This document shows positions 26,559 through 34,953 of a stretch of DNA of 64,000 bases, one piece after another. Each line of letters opens with the position of its first letter. Positions within the stretch are counted from its first letter, which is position 1. Under the pieces are notes generated by a model. That model saw nothing but the letters and a program-made list of their open reading frames with translations. It ran no database searches and had not been told where the DNA came from. Origin of the DNA: Methylomicrobium sp. wino1 (GTDB lineage: Bacteria; Pseudomonadota; Gammaproteobacteria; Methylococcales; Methylomonadaceae); the NCBI RefSeq assembly GCF_003932755.1, contig NZ_CP024202.1, forward strand, positions 558,001-622,000. Reading direction: 5' to 3'. The position numbers and the translations under genes are program-made.

Positions 26559-26813
26559 ATGCAACCGGTACAAGACATATTGAACCGTATCCGATGGAAC
26601 GAACACTGGGCGGGAGACGAATTCAATATCGGTTATTATGATCGGATCGAAGACAGGCTGATCGTCGTCGCATTCAACGAAATCCGTTTTCCGAAAGGCG
26701 ATCATTTTACTTTCGAGGTAATCGACCAAGACGGCGAACTACATACGGTGCCCTATCACCGAGTCAAGACGATCTTCCGCAACGGCGATTTAATTTGGCA
26801 TCGCGAGCATTAG
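26559..26813 (+). CDS. DUF504-family small protein
   Basis: 84 residues: MQPVQDILNRIRWNEHW, FNIGYYDRIEDRLIVVAF and VPYHRVKTIFRNGDLIWHR match the DUF504 family, found in archaea and bacteria, sometimes near RNA-processing genes. Its function is unknown. It is divergent from the SagB-type gene. Confidence 0.75.
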   Translation: MQPVQDILNRIRWNEHWAGDEFNIGYYDRIEDRLIVVAFNEIRFPKGDHFTFEVIDQDGELHTVPYHRVKTIFRNGDLIWHREH

Positions 26814-26927
26814 AATTCGATACCCATTGTAGATCAAATTTCGGCACTGGGTTGTCCATACGCATCAAGCTAAGCACAGATCACCGCTGCTAAATCGCTA
26901 CCAACCGCTTCCACGAGTCTAAACAGC

Positions 26928-27009
26928 GTAGCCCGGATGGAGCATAGCGCAATCCAGGAAGCTCGGAGCCACGCCATTCCCGTATTCCGCTGCGCTGCAT
27001 ACGGGCTAC
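26928..27009. repeat. Family B hairpin repeat
   Basis: GTAGCCCGGATGGAGCATAGCG at the left mirrors CGCTGCGCTGCATACGGGCTAC at the right; 82 bp. See the copies at 1067, 37755 and 44960. Confidence 0.7.
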
Positions 27010-27039
27010 GTGTTGCCATTAAGTTAATGGCATTGACCT

Positions 27040-27183
27040 CTAACTCTCGTCGCATTTTTCGCCTGGCATCGCTTTGTCCATGTCGCAATGATCGAAGTCG
27101 CATTCGGCTTCGAGCCACATTGCGTTGATAATGCCGAACGCGCAGGCAAAGCTGACGCCCAATATCCAACTGAAATACCACAT
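27040..27183 (-). CDS. cydX: CydX small subunit of cytochrome bd oxidase
   Basis: 47 residues, below the usual ORF cutoff. MWYFSWILGVSFACAFGIIN is the conserved single-helix CydX start, followed by AMWLEAECDFDHCD. CydX stabilises the CydAB heme-containing oxidase in the cytoplasmic membrane. It lies 250 bp after cydB on the same strand, which is an unusual distance because cydX normally follows cydB at once; a heptamer repeat fills the gap. An AGGAATTAA precedes the ATG. Confidence 0.85.
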   Translation of the reverse strand: MWYFSWILGVSFACAFGIINAMWLEAECDFDHCDMDKAMPGEKCDES

Positions 27184-27369
27184 AGTTAATTCCTCGATTC
27201 GGTTTTTAAAGCGCTCACCGTCTATCTGTCACATCCGATGCGCGCCACATTTAAGAAAATGATCAATAGTGACTTTCCAATACAATCTACTCGGCAAAGG
27301 TCAGATTTCTTAGTTCCCATGCGCCTGCTCGGACTTATACTGCACATTACGGTTCCCCACCGCGGAGGC

Positions 27370-27431
27370 CCTTTCACCTTTCACCTTTCACCTTTCACCT
27401 TTCACCTTTCATCTTGCACCTTTAACCTTCA
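27370..27431. repeat. Heptamer tandem repeat (CCTTTCA)n between cydB and cydX
   Basis: Six perfect CCTTTCA units (27370-27411), then three degenerate units up to the cydB stop codon. In the message sense the unit is TGAAAGG, which carries a stop and a Shine-Dalgarno-like core in each repeat. Confidence 0.85.
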
Positions 27432-27432
27432 T

Positions 27433-28572
27433 TCAATACCAACCATGTTTGTCTTGACTTATCATTTTCTCGGTCACCGGTCCCCACATCACCTTGTAAG
27501 CCCAGCGCGTGTACATGAGCACGATCGGCAAAAACACGACGGTAATCCAAAACGTGATGCTGAGCGTCAAATGGCTTGCGCTGGCGTCCCAAATAGTCAA
27601 ACTGCTGCCGGGGTCCGTGCTGGAAATCAACAAAAAAGGAAACATGCCGAACCCGACTGTAAACAGGACTCCGGTCAAACCTAAACAACTGGAGATAAAG
27701 GCCGCTCTGCAGGTATGCTCACGGGCAAGAAGATAAGCGGTCCACAAACCGGCATAGGCCATGATCGGTGCGAACAGCATCCACGGATGCAGGAAAAAAT
27801 GCGCCAGCCATCCGCCGCTTTGTTTTTCAACCGTTTTTGCCAACGGATTGGACGCGGCATTGAATAAGGCGTCGTTTGGCAAGCGATAGACCTCCATGCT
27901 CAACAATACCCAGATCGCGAGCAAGGTCAACGCGCCTAAAATGATGACGCCGAACTTCGATACAAAGGCCCGGGCGCGAAAATAAAGCTCGCCTTCGGTA
28001 CGCCATTGCAGATAAATTGCGCCATGCAGCATCAATAGCAATACCGCCAGCACGCCGCACAATAAAGAGAACGGATTGAGCAAATCGAAAAAACTGCCAT
28101 CGTAAAAAGAGCGCAACTCATGGTTCAGATGAAACGGCACGCCGCGTATCAGGTTGCCGACCAACACACCGAGCAATAGGGTCGGTACCGCGCTGCCGGT
28201 AAACAACACCCAATCCCAGGTCGAACGCCATTTGGGCGATTCCAGCTTGCCGCGATAATCGAATGCCGGCGGCCTCAGAAACAGCGTGAACAACACCAAA
28301 ATCATTGCCAGATAAAGCCCCGAAAACAGCGTCGCGTAGACCAGCGGCCACACTGCAAACATCGCACCACCCAACGTGACCAGCCACACCTGATTACCTT
28401 CCCAGGTCGGCCCGATCGTGTTCAGCATCACGCGGCGCTGCATGTCGTCGCGCCCGAAAAACGGTAATAAAATGCCGACGCCCAGATCAAACCCACCGCT
28501 TAAAATAAAACCGCAAATCAGCACCCCCATGAACAGCCACCAAATGACTCTTAACGTTTCATAATCGAACAT
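27433..28572 (-). CDS. cydB: Cytochrome bd ubiquinol oxidase subunit II
   Basis: 379 residues, full length. It starts MFDYETLRVIWWLFMGVLICGFILS and has the conserved GGFDLGVGILLPF and WEGNQVWLVTLGGAMFAVWP motifs of CydB. With CydA it forms the high-affinity quinol oxidase, which reduces O2 without pumping protons and tolerates sulfide and NO. It starts 10 bp after cydA. Confidence 0.95.
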   Translation of the reverse strand: MFDYETLRVIWWLFMGVLICGFILSGGFDLGVGILLPFFGRDDMQRRVMLNTIGPTWEGNQVWLVTLGGAMFAVWPLVYATLFSGLYLAMILVLFTLFLRPPAFDYRGKLESPKWRSTWDWVLFTGSAVPTLLLGVLVGNLIRGVPFHLNHELRSFYDGSFFDLLNPFSLLCGVLAVLLLMLHGAIYLQWRTEGELYFRARAFVSKFGVIILGALTLLAIWVLLSMEVYRLPNDALFNAASNPLAKTVEKQSGGWLAHFFLHPWMLFAPIMAYAGLWTAYLLAREHTCRAAFISSCLGLTGVLFTVGFGMFPFLLISSTDPGSSLTIWDASASHLTLSITFWITVVFLPIVLMYTRWAYKVMWGPVTEKMISQDKHGWY

Positions 28573-28582
28573 AGCTATCTCC

Positions 28583-30157
28583 TCAGTGCGCGGTTGCCGG
28601 CGTTTCGGCCGATTCGAAATGATATTTACCGGTATGCAGGCTGCTCGGTCCCAAGCGAATGAATTTGAACATCAAAAACAACTCGACGACCAGCAATGCG
28701 GTATAGAACACCGCGAATCCGATCAGGCTCATATACACGTCGCTTGGACTGATTTCGGAAGCGCTCAGGAAGGTTGGCAACACGCCGCTGATCGTCCAAG
28801 GTTGCCGGCCGTTTTCGGCGACGAACCAACCCATTTCCGAAGCGATCCACGGCAGCGGGATACTCCAGGTCGCCATGCGCAACAACCAAACCTGCTGTCC
28901 GGCACGTCTCGTCGCGCAGTAATAAAACGACGCCGCAAAGATAAACAGCATCAAAAAGCCGCAGGCGACCATCACACGAAATGTCCAAAACAACGGAGCG
29001 ACTCTCGGCAGGCTGTCTTTCGCAGCCTGCCGAATCATCGCCTCGTCGGCCTGACTAACATCATCGATATAGCGTTTTAGCAATAAGGCATGGCCGAGAT
29101 TGTTTTTGTGCTCTTCAAACAATGCACGCGTTTCCGGGCTTTGATCGCCGCCGCGCATTTTTTCCAATTCGCGGTAGGCGATCATGCCGTTGCGAATCTT
29201 GTCGATGTTTTCGGTACGCAGCTCGGTCAGGCCCTTCACTTCTTCATCGACCGAACGCGTGGCAATCAAGCCGAGCACATAAGGAATTTTAACGGCGAAG
29301 TGTGTTTTTTCAGCTTCCTGATCCGGAAAACCGATCACGGTAAAGCCGGCGGGCGCTTCGTGCGTTTCCCATTCCGCCTCGACTGCAGCCAATTTGACTT
29401 TTTGCGTTTCGCCGGCGCTGTAGCCGCTTTCATCACCGAGCACGATCACCGACAGAACCGAGGCCAAGCCGAATGACGTCGCAACCGCGAAAGAACGGCG
29501 TGCAAAACCTAAATCGCGCCGCTTACGCATATACCAAGCACTGATACCAAGCACAAACATCGAGCCGGTCACATAGCCCGCCGCAACGGTATGAACGAAT
29601 TTGACCTGAGCGACCGGATTGAAGAACACGTCGGCGAAACTGGTCAGCTCCATACGCAAGGTTTCGTAATTGAATTCGGCGCCGACCGGGTATTGCATCC
29701 AACCGTTCGCGATCAAAATCCACAATGCCGACAAGTTCGTACCGAATGCCATCAGCCAAGTCACGGACAAATGCTGCACTTTCGTTAACCGATTCCAGCC
29801 GAAGAAAAACAGACCTACCAATGTCGATTCGAGAAAAAACGCCATCAGACCCTCACTTGCGAGGATCGCACCGAAGATGTCGCCGACATAGTGCGAGTAA
29901 TAGGCCCAGTTGGTGCCGAACTGAAATTCCAGCGTCAGTCCGGTCGTCACGCCCATCGCGAAATTGATACCGAACAATTTGCCCCAGAATTTGGCCATGT
30001 CCTTATAGACTTCCTTATGCGTCATCACATAGACCGATTCCATGATCGCGATGATGAAACTCAAGCCCAACGTGAGCGGCACGAATAAAAAATGATACAT
30101 GGCCGTCAATCCGAACTGCAGGCGCGACAGATTGACAACCTCTTCACCGGTAAACAT
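28583..30157 (-). CDS. cydA: Cytochrome bd ubiquinol oxidase subunit I
   Basis: 524 residues. The start MFTGEEVVNLSRLQFGLTAMYHFLF carries the heme-ligating His of CydA. FGTNWAYYSHYVGDIFG and ENGRQPWTISGVLPT are conserved functional segments, and the long Q-loop region carries a charged insert. It oxidises quinol and holds hemes b558, b595 and d. Confidence 0.95.
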   Translation of the reverse strand: MFTGEEVVNLSRLQFGLTAMYHFLFVPLTLGLSFIIAIMESVYVMTHKEVYKDMAKFWGKLFGINFAMGVTTGLTLEFQFGTNWAYYSHYVGDIFGAILASEGLMAFFLESTLVGLFFFGWNRLTKVQHLSVTWLMAFGTNLSALWILIANGWMQYPVGAEFNYETLRMELTSFADVFFNPVAQVKFVHTVAAGYVTGSMFVLGISAWYMRKRRDLGFARRSFAVATSFGLASVLSVIVLGDESGYSAGETQKVKLAAVEAEWETHEAPAGFTVIGFPDQEAEKTHFAVKIPYVLGLIATRSVDEEVKGLTELRTENIDKIRNGMIAYRELEKMRGGDQSPETRALFEEHKNNLGHALLLKRYIDDVSQADEAMIRQAAKDSLPRVAPLFWTFRVMVACGFLMLFIFAASFYYCATRRAGQQVWLLRMATWSIPLPWIASEMGWFVAENGRQPWTISGVLPTFLSASEISPSDVYMSLIGFAVFYTALLVVELFLMFKFIRLGPSSLHTGKYHFESAETPATAH

Positions 30158-30160
30158 GGT

Positions 30161-30343
30161 TCATTTCTCCCCTACGGAACTAGAAAAATCGGACGACGGG
30201 CGCTCGCCGTATAGACGAGCCGCCAAATCGGAGCGGTCTTGCGGGCGGGGTTCGGGGCGGAAAAATGCGAACCACAGTCCCCACAGCAGTAAAAATTTAA
30301 TGGCAAGCACGCCAGCTAATTGACGCGTCAACGAGACTTTCAT
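30161..30343 (-). CDS. cydP: CydP-type small protein of the bd oxidase operon
   Basis: 60 residues. One N-terminal membrane helix (MKVSLTRQLAGVLAIKFLLL, then WGLWFAFFRPEPRPQ) followed by a short charged tail matches the CydP family of putative small oxidase subunits. It stands three bases before cydA and ten after the SQR gene. Confidence 0.8.
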   Translation of the reverse strand: MKVSLTRQLAGVLAIKFLLLWGLWFAFFRPEPRPQDRSDLAARLYGERPSSDFSSSVGEK

Positions 30344-30352
30344 AAGGACCTC

Positions 30353-31570
30353 CTAAGTGCCGACTTTCGACCAGGGCCACTTGCGCCCCTTGATCAGAGC
30401 ACGCCAATACAACTGCGGCAGCACGAAGCGTTTCAACAAATACAGCAATAGGCTTTCCTTGCTTTGATCGAACGGAAAGGTTTCCTGAGGTTGTAATTCA
30501 TAATCGAATTCGGCCAGAATTGCCTTTCCGTAACCGGTCACCAACGGACAGGCCGTATATCCGTCGTAAGTCGCCGTCGGCGCTTTTCCGTTGACGGCGA
30601 CCAGCAAGTTCGCGGCCAGCACCGGCGATTGCGCGCGAATCGCTGCGGCGGTTTTCGAGGTCGGCAGACCTGCGCAATCGCCGATCGCGAATACACTATC
30701 GAAACGTTTATGCCGCAACGTGGCCTTATCGACGTCGACCCAACCCTCGGCATTCGCCAACGCGCTGTTCTTGATCACATCGGGTGCACTCATAGGCGGC
30801 ACGACATGCAACAAATCGTAATCGACCCGCTGTTCCTCGCCGTTTTCGCTATTTTCGAATAGCGCCTGTCGATTGTCGGTATCGACCGATTTCAGGCGCC
30901 AATTGAAATGCGCTTCGATGCCGCGCGGTTCGACGCATTGTTTCATCAACGCATCGGCGTATTTTTTGACGCTGAAGATAGTCGGCGTTGCGCAAAAATA
31001 ACTGACTCGGGTTATGTCTCGAACATCGGCCTTGCGGAAATATTCCTCGGCCAGATACAGGATTTTTTGCGGCGCGCCGGCACATTTGATTGGCGGCGGC
31101 GGAAACGTGAAAACGGCATGGCCGCCCTTGAAATTTCGAATTAATTCCCAAGTCTGCTCGGAGCCTGAAAAATCGTAGATGCTGCATACGCCCTGTTGCC
31201 CCAGACGCTCGGGCAACCCTGGGATTTTATGCCAATCGATCTGAAGACCCAACGCGACGACCAAGAAATCGTAGGAGAGCGTCTGCCCGTCTTCGGTTTG
31301 TAATTGATTAAGTTCCGGTTGAAACCCCGTGACAGAGGTCTTCAGCCATTTGACCCCGGATGGAATCATGTCCGCCATCGGCCGAATGGATAATTCGTGA
31401 TCGACGATACCGGCCCCGGCTAAGGTCCAGAAGGGTTGATAAACGTGCCGCGAAGACGATTCGATCAATGCGACCTCGAGGCCATGCGCCGCCAACCGTG
31501 CCGCGATCGACAATCCGCCGGGGCCGCCGCCGGCGACGACGATACGGTGATGTTGCGTTGTTGTGCTCAT
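30353..31570 (-). CDS. sqr: Sulfide:quinone oxidoreductase
   Basis: 405 residues. N-terminal FAD motif VVAGGGPGGLSIAARL (11-26), QPFWTLAGAG, FPPPPIKCAGAPQKILYLAEEYF with one redox-active Cys, then FAIGDCAGLPTSKTAAAIR (FAD contact) and YTACPLVTGYGKAILAEFDY with the second Cys. It takes electrons from sulfide to quinone, and the quinol can be used directly by the CydAB oxidase encoded in the same operon. The C-terminal LLYLLKRFVLPQLYWRALI is the likely membrane-binding amphipathic part. Confidence 0.85.
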   Translation of the reverse strand: MSTTTQHHRIVVAGGGPGGLSIAARLAAHGLEVALIESSSRHVYQPFWTLAGAGIVDHELSIRPMADMIPSGVKWLKTSVTGFQPELNQLQTEDGQTLSYDFLVVALGLQIDWHKIPGLPERLGQQGVCSIYDFSGSEQTWELIRNFKGGHAVFTFPPPPIKCAGAPQKILYLAEEYFRKADVRDITRVSYFCATPTIFSVKKYADALMKQCVEPRGIEAHFNWRLKSVDTDNRQALFENSENGEEQRVDYDLLHVVPPMSAPDVIKNSALANAEGWVDVDKATLRHKRFDSVFAIGDCAGLPTSKTAAAIRAQSPVLAANLLVAVNGKAPTATYDGYTACPLVTGYGKAILAEFDYELQPQETFPFDQSKESLLLYLLKRFVLPQLYWRALIKGRKWPWSKVGT

Positions 31571-31916
31571 AAGCCCTCATCTGCTGTAAAAATCGCAAGA
31601 TGTCCGCGTCGTTCCCGACAAGACATGACTGCAGCGAGCAAAATAGCGCAAGCCTTTGAAAAGCCTGCATGATTAGCCGACGGACCGTTCATCATCCCGA
31701 TTTCTCGGTCCTGTTTGATTCGGATTATAGGTCCGTATATTAGAGATGTCTAATATATTTTGAATCCTAATCAACCCCTTCTCAAAAAACACTTCACTTT
31801 AGCATTATGACAAGCGTATAAATTTATTCAGCAACTTAATTTGAATACTATCTTGACGTAATGTCCATAATCTTGCGACATTGTTCACAAAATAATCCTC
31901 AGCCGGGAGACTTATC
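31571..31916. other. Divergent promoter region between sqr-cyd and archease-rtcB
   Basis: 346 bp with AT-rich central sequence. The perfect palindrome at 31736-31757 is the only strong structure. I see no sigma-54 (GG-N10-GC) type promoter next to the archease gene, although rtcBA operons often have one. A plausible Shine-Dalgarno (CCGGGAG) precedes the archease GTG. Confidence 0.5.
31736..31757. promoter_or_regulatory. Palindrome TATATTAGA-GATG-TCTAATATA upstream of sqr
   Basis: Nine-base perfect arms around a four-base spacer, 166 bp before the sqr start. The size and symmetry suit a dimeric repressor site. In relatives, sulfide-responsive ArsR-type repressors (BigR/SqrR) control such genes, but no repressor gene is next to it. 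The operator role is inference. Confidence 0.45.
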
Positions 31917-32351
31917 GTGACCGATAACGCTCAAATTCCCCATTGGGAACATTTCGAACACAAGGCCGATATCGGTATTCGAGGTATTGCGCCGACACTC
32001 GCCGAAGCTTTCGAGCAAGCCGCGCTGGCGATGACATCGGTCATCTGCGATCCCGACTTAATTCTAGAACATCAATCGGTCGAAGTGTCCTGTCAAGCGG
32101 ACGATATCGAGTTTTTATTTCTGGATTGGATCAATGAATTGATTTATCTGATGGCTGTCAAACGTTTATTGTTCAAGCGGTTTCAGGTCGTGATCAATGG
32201 CAAAACTCTAATCGCAACGGCTTCCGGCGAACCAACTGATCCCGCAAAACACCAACCCGCCGTCGAAATCAAGGGTGCGACCTTGACCGAACTTGCCGTA
32301 CGCCAAACCGAAGACGGGCTTTGGTTGGCTCAATGCGTGGTGGATGTATGA
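31917..32351 (+). CDS. Archease, RtcB activator
   Basis: 144 residues starting at a GTG. WEHFEHKADIGIRGIAPTLAEAFEQAALAM is the archease N-terminus (metal-binding Asp/His in HKADIG). Later LFLDWINELIYL and VVDV at the end are typical. Archease helps RtcB form its guanylylated intermediate. rtcB follows after 43 bp, so the pair is one operon. Confidence 0.9.
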   Translation: MTDNAQIPHWEHFEHKADIGIRGIAPTLAEAFEQAALAMTSVICDPDLILEHQSVEVSCQADDIEFLFLDWINELIYLMAVKRLLFKRFQVVINGKTLIATASGEPTDPAKHQPAVEIKGATLTELAVRQTEDGLWLAQCVVDV

Positions 32352-32394
32352 ATTCGACAATACGCCACCACATTCTGCATAAAGGGTAAAACCG

Positions 32395-33825
32395 ATGGAC
32401 ATCAAACAATTCATTCAACGCGATGAAAGCTGCTGGGAGATTCCTGCGAAGGGCGCGATGCGGGTACCGGCAATTATTTATGCCGACCCCGGATTGCTGG
32501 AAGCGATGGATCAAAAGGTCTATGAACAGATCACCAATGTCGCGACGCTGCCCGGTATCGTCGAAGCGGCCTATGCGATGCCCGACGCGCATTGGGGTTA
32601 CGGCTTTCCGATAGGTGGCGTCGCGGCGTTCGACGCGGACGAAGGCGGCGTGATTTCGGCCGGCGGCGTCGGTTTCGATATTTCCTGCGGCGTTCGCACG
32701 CTGCATACCGGTCTGACCGTGAACGACTTGCAAAACGTCAACAAAGAACTGGCCGACGAACTCTACCGCAGCGTACCGGCCGGAGTCGGCAGCCGTGGTC
32801 GGATTCATTTGAACCACGACGAAATGCGCGCGATGCTGACCGGCGGCGCGCAATGGGCCGTCGATCAGGGCTTCGGCGAAGCACGCGATCTCGAATTCAC
32901 CGAAGAACACGGCCGCGTCGACGCCGCCGAACCGAGCGATGTGTCGCCGCGTGCCCGCGAACGTCAAAAAGGCGAAATGGGCACGCTCGGCTCCGGCAAC
33001 CATTATCTCGAAGTGCAGCGCGTCGTCGAAATTTTCGATCAAGAGGTCGCCGAAGCCTACCGGCTCAAGATCGATGCGATCGTGATCAGCATACATTGCG
33101 GCTCGCGGGGTCTAGGCCATCAGATCGGCACCGAGTTTTTGAAGGACATGGCGCTTGCGGCGTCTCAATACCATATCACCCTACCCGACCGAGAATTGGC
33201 CTGCGCGCCGCTGAATTCGCCGCTGGGCAAGCGCTATCTCGGCGCGATGCGCGCCGGCATCAATTGCGCACTAGCAAACCGCCAAATCATCACGCATTTG
33301 ACGCGCCAAGCGATGAACAAAATTTTTCCGGGCATTTCAATCAACCTGCTCTACGACGTCTCGCATAATACCTGCAAACAAGAACGCCATATCGTTGCCG
33401 GTTCGGCACGGACAGTCTTCGTCCATCGCAAAGGTGCGACGCGAGCCTTCGGCCCCGGCCATGCCGACTTGCCTACCGAATACCAAACTGTTGGCCAACC
33501 GGTCTTAATAGGCGGCTCGATGGGCACAAGTTCCTATATTTTGTGCGGCACGAAACAGGCCGAGCAACGCTCGTTCAGTTCGGCCTGTCACGGTGCGGGG
33601 CGCGCGATGAGCCGCCGCCAGGCCACGAAACAGTGGCAGGGTAGAACGTTGGTCGATCAATTGGCCGAACAAGGCATCATCATTCGAAGCCCCTCCCTAC
33701 GCGGAGTTGCCGAAGAAGCGCCGGCCGCTTACAAAGACGTCAGTGCGGTCGTCGATGCCGCCGACAAAGCCGGTCTTGCGAATAAAGTCGCGCGTTTGGA
33801 ACCGGTCATTTGCATCAAGGGTTGA
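32395..33825 (+). CDS. rtcB: RNA-splicing ligase RtcB
   Basis: 476 residues. It joins RNA 2',3'-cyclic phosphate or 3'-phosphate ends to 5'-OH ends using GTP and Mn2+. Metal and active-site residues: MPDAHWGYGFPIGGVAAF, DISCGVRTL, GSGNHYLEV, ISIHCGSRGLGHQ, YDVSHNTCK, and the His in SACHGAGRAMSR that is guanylylated. All are present, so the enzyme should be active in RNA repair. Confidence 0.95.
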   Translation: MDIKQFIQRDESCWEIPAKGAMRVPAIIYADPGLLEAMDQKVYEQITNVATLPGIVEAAYAMPDAHWGYGFPIGGVAAFDADEGGVISAGGVGFDISCGVRTLHTGLTVNDLQNVNKELADELYRSVPAGVGSRGRIHLNHDEMRAMLTGGAQWAVDQGFGEARDLEFTEEHGRVDAAEPSDVSPRARERQKGEMGTLGSGNHYLEVQRVVEIFDQEVAEAYRLKIDAIVISIHCGSRGLGHQIGTEFLKDMALAASQYHITLPDRELACAPLNSPLGKRYLGAMRAGINCALANRQIITHLTRQAMNKIFPGISINLLYDVSHNTCKQERHIVAGSARTVFVHRKGATRAFGPGHADLPTEYQTVGQPVLIGGSMGTSSYILCGTKQAEQRSFSSACHGAGRAMSRRQATKQWQGRTLVDQLAEQGIIIRSPSLRGVAEEAPAAYKDVSAVVDAADKAGLANKVARLEPVICIKG

Positions 33826-33826
33826 C

Positions 33827-34561
33827 GTGGCCGAACTTTATATCGGCACCAGCGGCTGGAGTTACCGACATTGGCGGGACTGCTTCTATCAAAAAACAAC
33901 ACAAAAAGCCTGGCTCAAGTTCTATGTCGAACGTTTCAACGCCGTCGAAATCAACGGCACCTTCTATCGGCTGCAAAAAGCGTCGACATTCGAAAAATGG
34001 CATGCCGAAACACCGGGTTCGTTCAGGTTCGCATTGAAAGCAAACCGTTATCTGACGCATAATAAAAAACTCAAAGATCCCAAGGATTCTGTCTTGATCG
34101 AGAAACAGCATGCCTTGCCGCTGGCCGAAAAACTGTCGGCCATACTTTGGCAATTGCCTCAGTCGTTAAAAAAGGACCTCGACCGATTGAAAGGTTTCAT
34201 CGAGGCATTGAAACAATGGCCGGAAGTCGATCATGTCATCGAATTCAGACACGAATCCTGGTTCGACGACGAGACCGCTGAGATTTTATCCGCTTCCGGC
34301 GTCGCTTCTTGCCTCTCCGATTCGGCTTCCTGGCCGCTATGGAAACATGCGGCCGGCAATCACGTTTACATCCGTTTACACGGCCACCCCGAAACCTATA
34401 TCTCCAGCTATAGTCATGGCGAATTGGCGCAATGGGCGAAAACGATTGCCGAATACTTACAACAAGGCCGAACCGTGCACGTTTATTTCAACAATGATGC
34501 CAAGTGCGCCGCACCATTCAATGCATTGACTCTGCAAGCTCTATTGCAGCATCGGCCCTGA
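33827..34561 (+). CDS. DUF72-family protein
   Basis: 244 residues from a GTG directly after the rtcB stop (frame-adjacent, one base between). It starts LYIGTSGWSYRHW and has FNAVEINGTFYRL, FALKANRYLTH and HVIEFRHESWF, then VYFNNDAKCAAPFNA. This is the TIM-barrel-like DUF72/YecE family of unknown function, possibly nucleic-acid related. An upstream in-frame start inside rtcB is unlikely. Confidence 0.8.
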   Translation: MAELYIGTSGWSYRHWRDCFYQKTTQKAWLKFYVERFNAVEINGTFYRLQKASTFEKWHAETPGSFRFALKANRYLTHNKKLKDPKDSVLIEKQHALPLAEKLSAILWQLPQSLKKDLDRLKGFIEALKQWPEVDHVIEFRHESWFDDETAEILSASGVASCLSDSASWPLWKHAAGNHVYIRLHGHPETYISSYSHGELAQWAKTIAEYLQQGRTVHVYFNNDAKCAAPFNALTLQALLQHRP

Positions 34562-34673
34562 ATTTATACCTTTCGCACTTAAAATTTCGGCGATGCTTAA
34601 GGAGGCACCGGGGTGATCGACAAAGGCTTTGCCAGCACGGATGCTGGCATAGAGCCTACATGGACGTATTCAC

Positions 34674-34806
34674 CCAGCACCTAAATTCCATAGCCCATTG
34701 GCTATGGTTAACTACCTTGGATAATTCATCCAGCACCTAAATAAGCCATGATTTTGAATCATTGCCAAAGACCTATGGAATTTAGGTGCTGGATTTAGGT
34801 GCTGGG
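34674..34806. repeat. Family D repeats (CAGCACCTAAAT / ATTTAGGTGCTGG) in both orientations
   Basis: CCCAGCACCTAAATTCCATAGCCC, then CCAGCACCTAAATA, then ATTTAGGTGCTGG twice in the opposite sense, forming a 130-bp inverted block. The family E segment GGCGCCGAATTTTGATCTACG follows at 34834. A single copy lies at 11816-11844. Confidence 0.75.
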
Positions 34807-34953
34807 TTCACGGCGTCCTTTGACGGTCACCCCGGCGCCGAATTTTGATCTACGGGGTATAACTCAATTCAATAACTCCGCGCTCTATTTTTTCAACCGA
34901 AAACCGTACGCTCGGTTATCATATTCCGCCATAGTTGTTGATGTTGGTTTTGC

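Noticed and set aside
27370-27431. Possible CRISPR
   Set aside because: Continuous 7-base units without spacers; a simple tandem repeat.
32592-33368. 258-residue open frame inside rtcB
   Set aside because: Arg-rich translation of the +1 frame of rtcB, which is a clear conserved gene.
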